Shown: positions 61,781 to 64,000 of the stretch, one piece after another
Layout of the letters: every line of letters begins with the position of its first letter
Position numbering within the stretch: the first letter of the stretch is position 1
Assembly (NCBI GenBank): GCA_029204225.1
Contig: CM055104.1
Location: forward strand, 38,122,527-38,186,526
From: Diphasiastrum complanatum
Taxonomy: Eukaryota; Streptophyta; Lycopodiopsida; Lycopodiales; Lycopodiaceae
Reading direction: 5' to 3'
Length of the DNA: 64,000 nucleotides
The notes under the pieces: generated by a model
Told to the model about the DNA's origin: nothing
Database searches by the model: none
The model's input: only the letters and a program-made list of their open reading frames with translations
Made by a program: the position numbers and the translations under genes

Positions 61781-64000
61781 ATCAATTCTACATATGCAAA
61801 ATTCTTGATTTTTGAGTAGAAACTATTCTAGCATGCTCTAGAGATAGAAGCTCTTCCAAATCATTGATAAATGTGACTGATCCTTTCATAACCTGTAACA
61901 CAAGCTCTGAGAAAATGTGAATATTTCATTCAAATCCAATCATCTATGGATCTTTGGTATGAAAGATAACACAATTTACACCATTTGTAATGTAGAAAAT
62001 CAACATCTACTTAATGAAAGAGATGCAAAATCAATAAGATATTGAGAAAACATCAAAATTAAGATAATATGAAGTTGCTTTCCATACAATCTAATGTATG
62101 TGGATCCAAATATAACAAAATATGAGTATTCTACACACAAGATTGCAAGATATCATCAAGATAGTGCACCAATGGATAGATCAACCCAAGAGAACTAATG
62201 TATAAGCATGAAATGAGATGAGAGAGAGAAGAATCCTTTCTCCCACGAGTTTAAATCCTTTTATAACAGGTCCATGCATAATTGATAAGCTTGGTTTCCC
62301 TCCATAACAAAAACCCTACTATTAATGTGGACTAGATTCAATGTCTCCAACATTCAAATTTGAATCTATCAAACTTGACCTCCTACTATTTCTCTCACTT
62401 TCTAAAAGTGGAAATTCAAATGCTTTTAGACTACTATAACTTTGAAAAGTCAAACTCTATGTCTAATATGAAAATTGGCCTCAATTGTCAAATAAACATA
62501 TATGTCCAACATACCAAACTAGTTGACAGTTTCTCACAAAAATTATTTTTTGAAGGACTGTTTATAATCATGTGAATTACTACTTGAATAAGGCTTGGGA
62601 TGTGGAATGTTCGAGGATATTGATATTTCAATTTTTAATCCCAGATTGTCTCTTATGCATAGATAGACCTCAAATAGATGATAATTACTATCAGTCATGT
62701 TGAGAATATTAAAAAAAAAAGTTGTGTATAATAAAGTGAATCCTGTTAGGAAGGCACTTATTATTGACTTTTCATGATTCTGATATTTTCATTTGTCATC
62801 TCTCTAGCAAACTTTTATAAGAAATTAAAAATTTCTCTTAAAAGGAGGGGTGAAGTGATGAGTAAAATTCTATTGTAAGGGCCTATCAGTTGCATAGAGT
62901 TGAGAGGAATTTTCTAGGGATTGTGTGAGCAATCTGGAACTAGAGACAGTTTGAAATTGGAAATCATTATAAGTAGTACTAAATAAGATCAGAAGTCACT
63001 AATCCTAGGTTCTGAAGGATAGAAGTGAATTTGATCATTGGGATGTCTGTGTAAAATCAACCTAATCTTAGTCGGAATACTAGGATCAGGGAGGGGTTGA
63101 TAGAAAATTTTGGTACAAAGTTGTAAGTGGGCTGGAAAACTCATGAGAGAGGATGTATCTCTAGTCTCAAAGATTTCCCAGATATGTTATTTACTCACGA
63201 GAAATAAAATTCTTTTGTAGTTGAGTTACAAGATTCTCAGTGAGATATGAGAGTAACATATGCAGATTCAGGGAGAAATCTGCCAGATAGAACATATGTG
63301 TTATGTACTGGGTCATAGTGAGATTATTCTCATATGTGCATGTTTAATCTTGTATGGATCTACTATGTGTTCCTGGTTTCTAGGGTTATTTGGTGCACTT
63401 AACCTAGTCAGTAAACATAGACATGTAATCAAGTATTGTTGAAACAGATATTTGCAGAGTTAATGGATCGTTTTGGAAAGACTTATTAGTAGCTAAAAAG
63501 TGATTTGGATAAGGATCTAAATGTGGTGCTATACATGTATAATTAAGATTTGCACCTAGACATTTCAAATTTCTAAATCATTGGCAATTAGCTTGAGTAG
63601 TTGGTTTACTCCTAAGGAAGTTAATTGGCAAAATGAACAGTGTGAAGGGAATTCATAAGAATCGTTTGTTTATGTGTATTGCTTGTAAGACACATGATTT
63701 ATGGGTCATTTGGATTCATCAGGAAAATTCTGTGCATAGGATATACAGAATTCTTGGGTGAGTATTTCTCAAGTTGAGAAATAGACTCAATTCATTAGTG
63801 ATTATATCCCAGAGCACTCAATTGGATAATGAATCATAATGATTCCAAGAATGACAATTGAATTTTTGAAAATTCAACAGAACTTTGGATATCTAGATTT
63901 AGTTCTAGACTGTAATCTAAAGTTTTTGGAGGATGAAGATGGTTATTGATATCATTTTGGTATGCCTTTTGTCTTTAACTACTTGATGGTTGGAGTTTGA
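61781..64000. other. Gene-free stretch to the window end
   Basis: AT-rich sequence without a recognisable domain, LTR or tandem array. Short open frames look random. Confidence 0.5.

Overview
The window looks like repeat-rich nuclear DNA from a land plant. Supporting this are a complete, intron-rich wax-alkane gene of the CER1 family, hAT and CACTA transposases of plant type, chromodomain Ty3/gypsy elements, Ty1/copia elements, long CT/GA and GT microsatellites, AT-rich composition and long introns. The GT-AG gene structure excludes a bacterium. I cannot name the species. A non-seed plant with a TE-rich genome, such as a fern, would fit, but that is inference.

Layout. 0-2.4 kb: the last six exons of a hAT transposase (+), with every splice phase agreeing, but one exon carries an 87-bp tRNA-derived SINE flanked by a perfect 15-bp target-site duplication. 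5.7-7.8 kb: a short hAT element with both ends visible, a perfect 8-bp target-site duplication and GCGAATCGC-type subterminal repeats; it encloses a decayed transposase (-) of the same lineage. 8.7-18.7 kb: four phase-compatible exons (+) of an unrecognised, probably nuclear, protein, separated by an 8.8-kb intron that holds old repeat material including an LTR with a neighbouring polypurine tract and primer-binding-like site. 23.2-24.0 kb: a three-copy direct/inverted repeat module. 24.0-29.0 kb: a Ty3/gypsy chromovirus (-), gag to chromodomain plus 3' LTR, with several disabling lesions.

31.8-36.9 kb: the one clearly intact gene, an 11-exon CER1-like gene (-) predicted to encode 618 residues with all three His motifs, a GC-AG intron, a minisatellite in intron 1 and CT tracts in intron 3. 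37.2-41.6 kb: GC-rich upstream sequence, microsatellites, a MITE-like inverted repeat, an approximately 20-bp minisatellite, a 46-bp near-perfect hairpin and a cluster of CCTTCGCATTTTT-type repeats. 42.4 kb: an orphan exon-like reading frame.

43.5-64 kb: a transposon graveyard. In order it holds copia A (+), a copia remnant with its halves in opposite orientations, a CACTA TNP2 fragment (-), chromovirus C (-), an LTR plus gag-like relic, copia B (-), gypsy D (+) and a 2.2-kb tail without recognisable genes. At least five of the retroelements have lost internal blocks of coding sequence, so deletion between conserved domains recurs across this locus.

The host gene with a readable job is the CER1-like one (very-long-chain alkane formation for cuticular wax). 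The rest is mobile DNA and its debris. I found no CRISPR, operon or prokaryote-type defence system.
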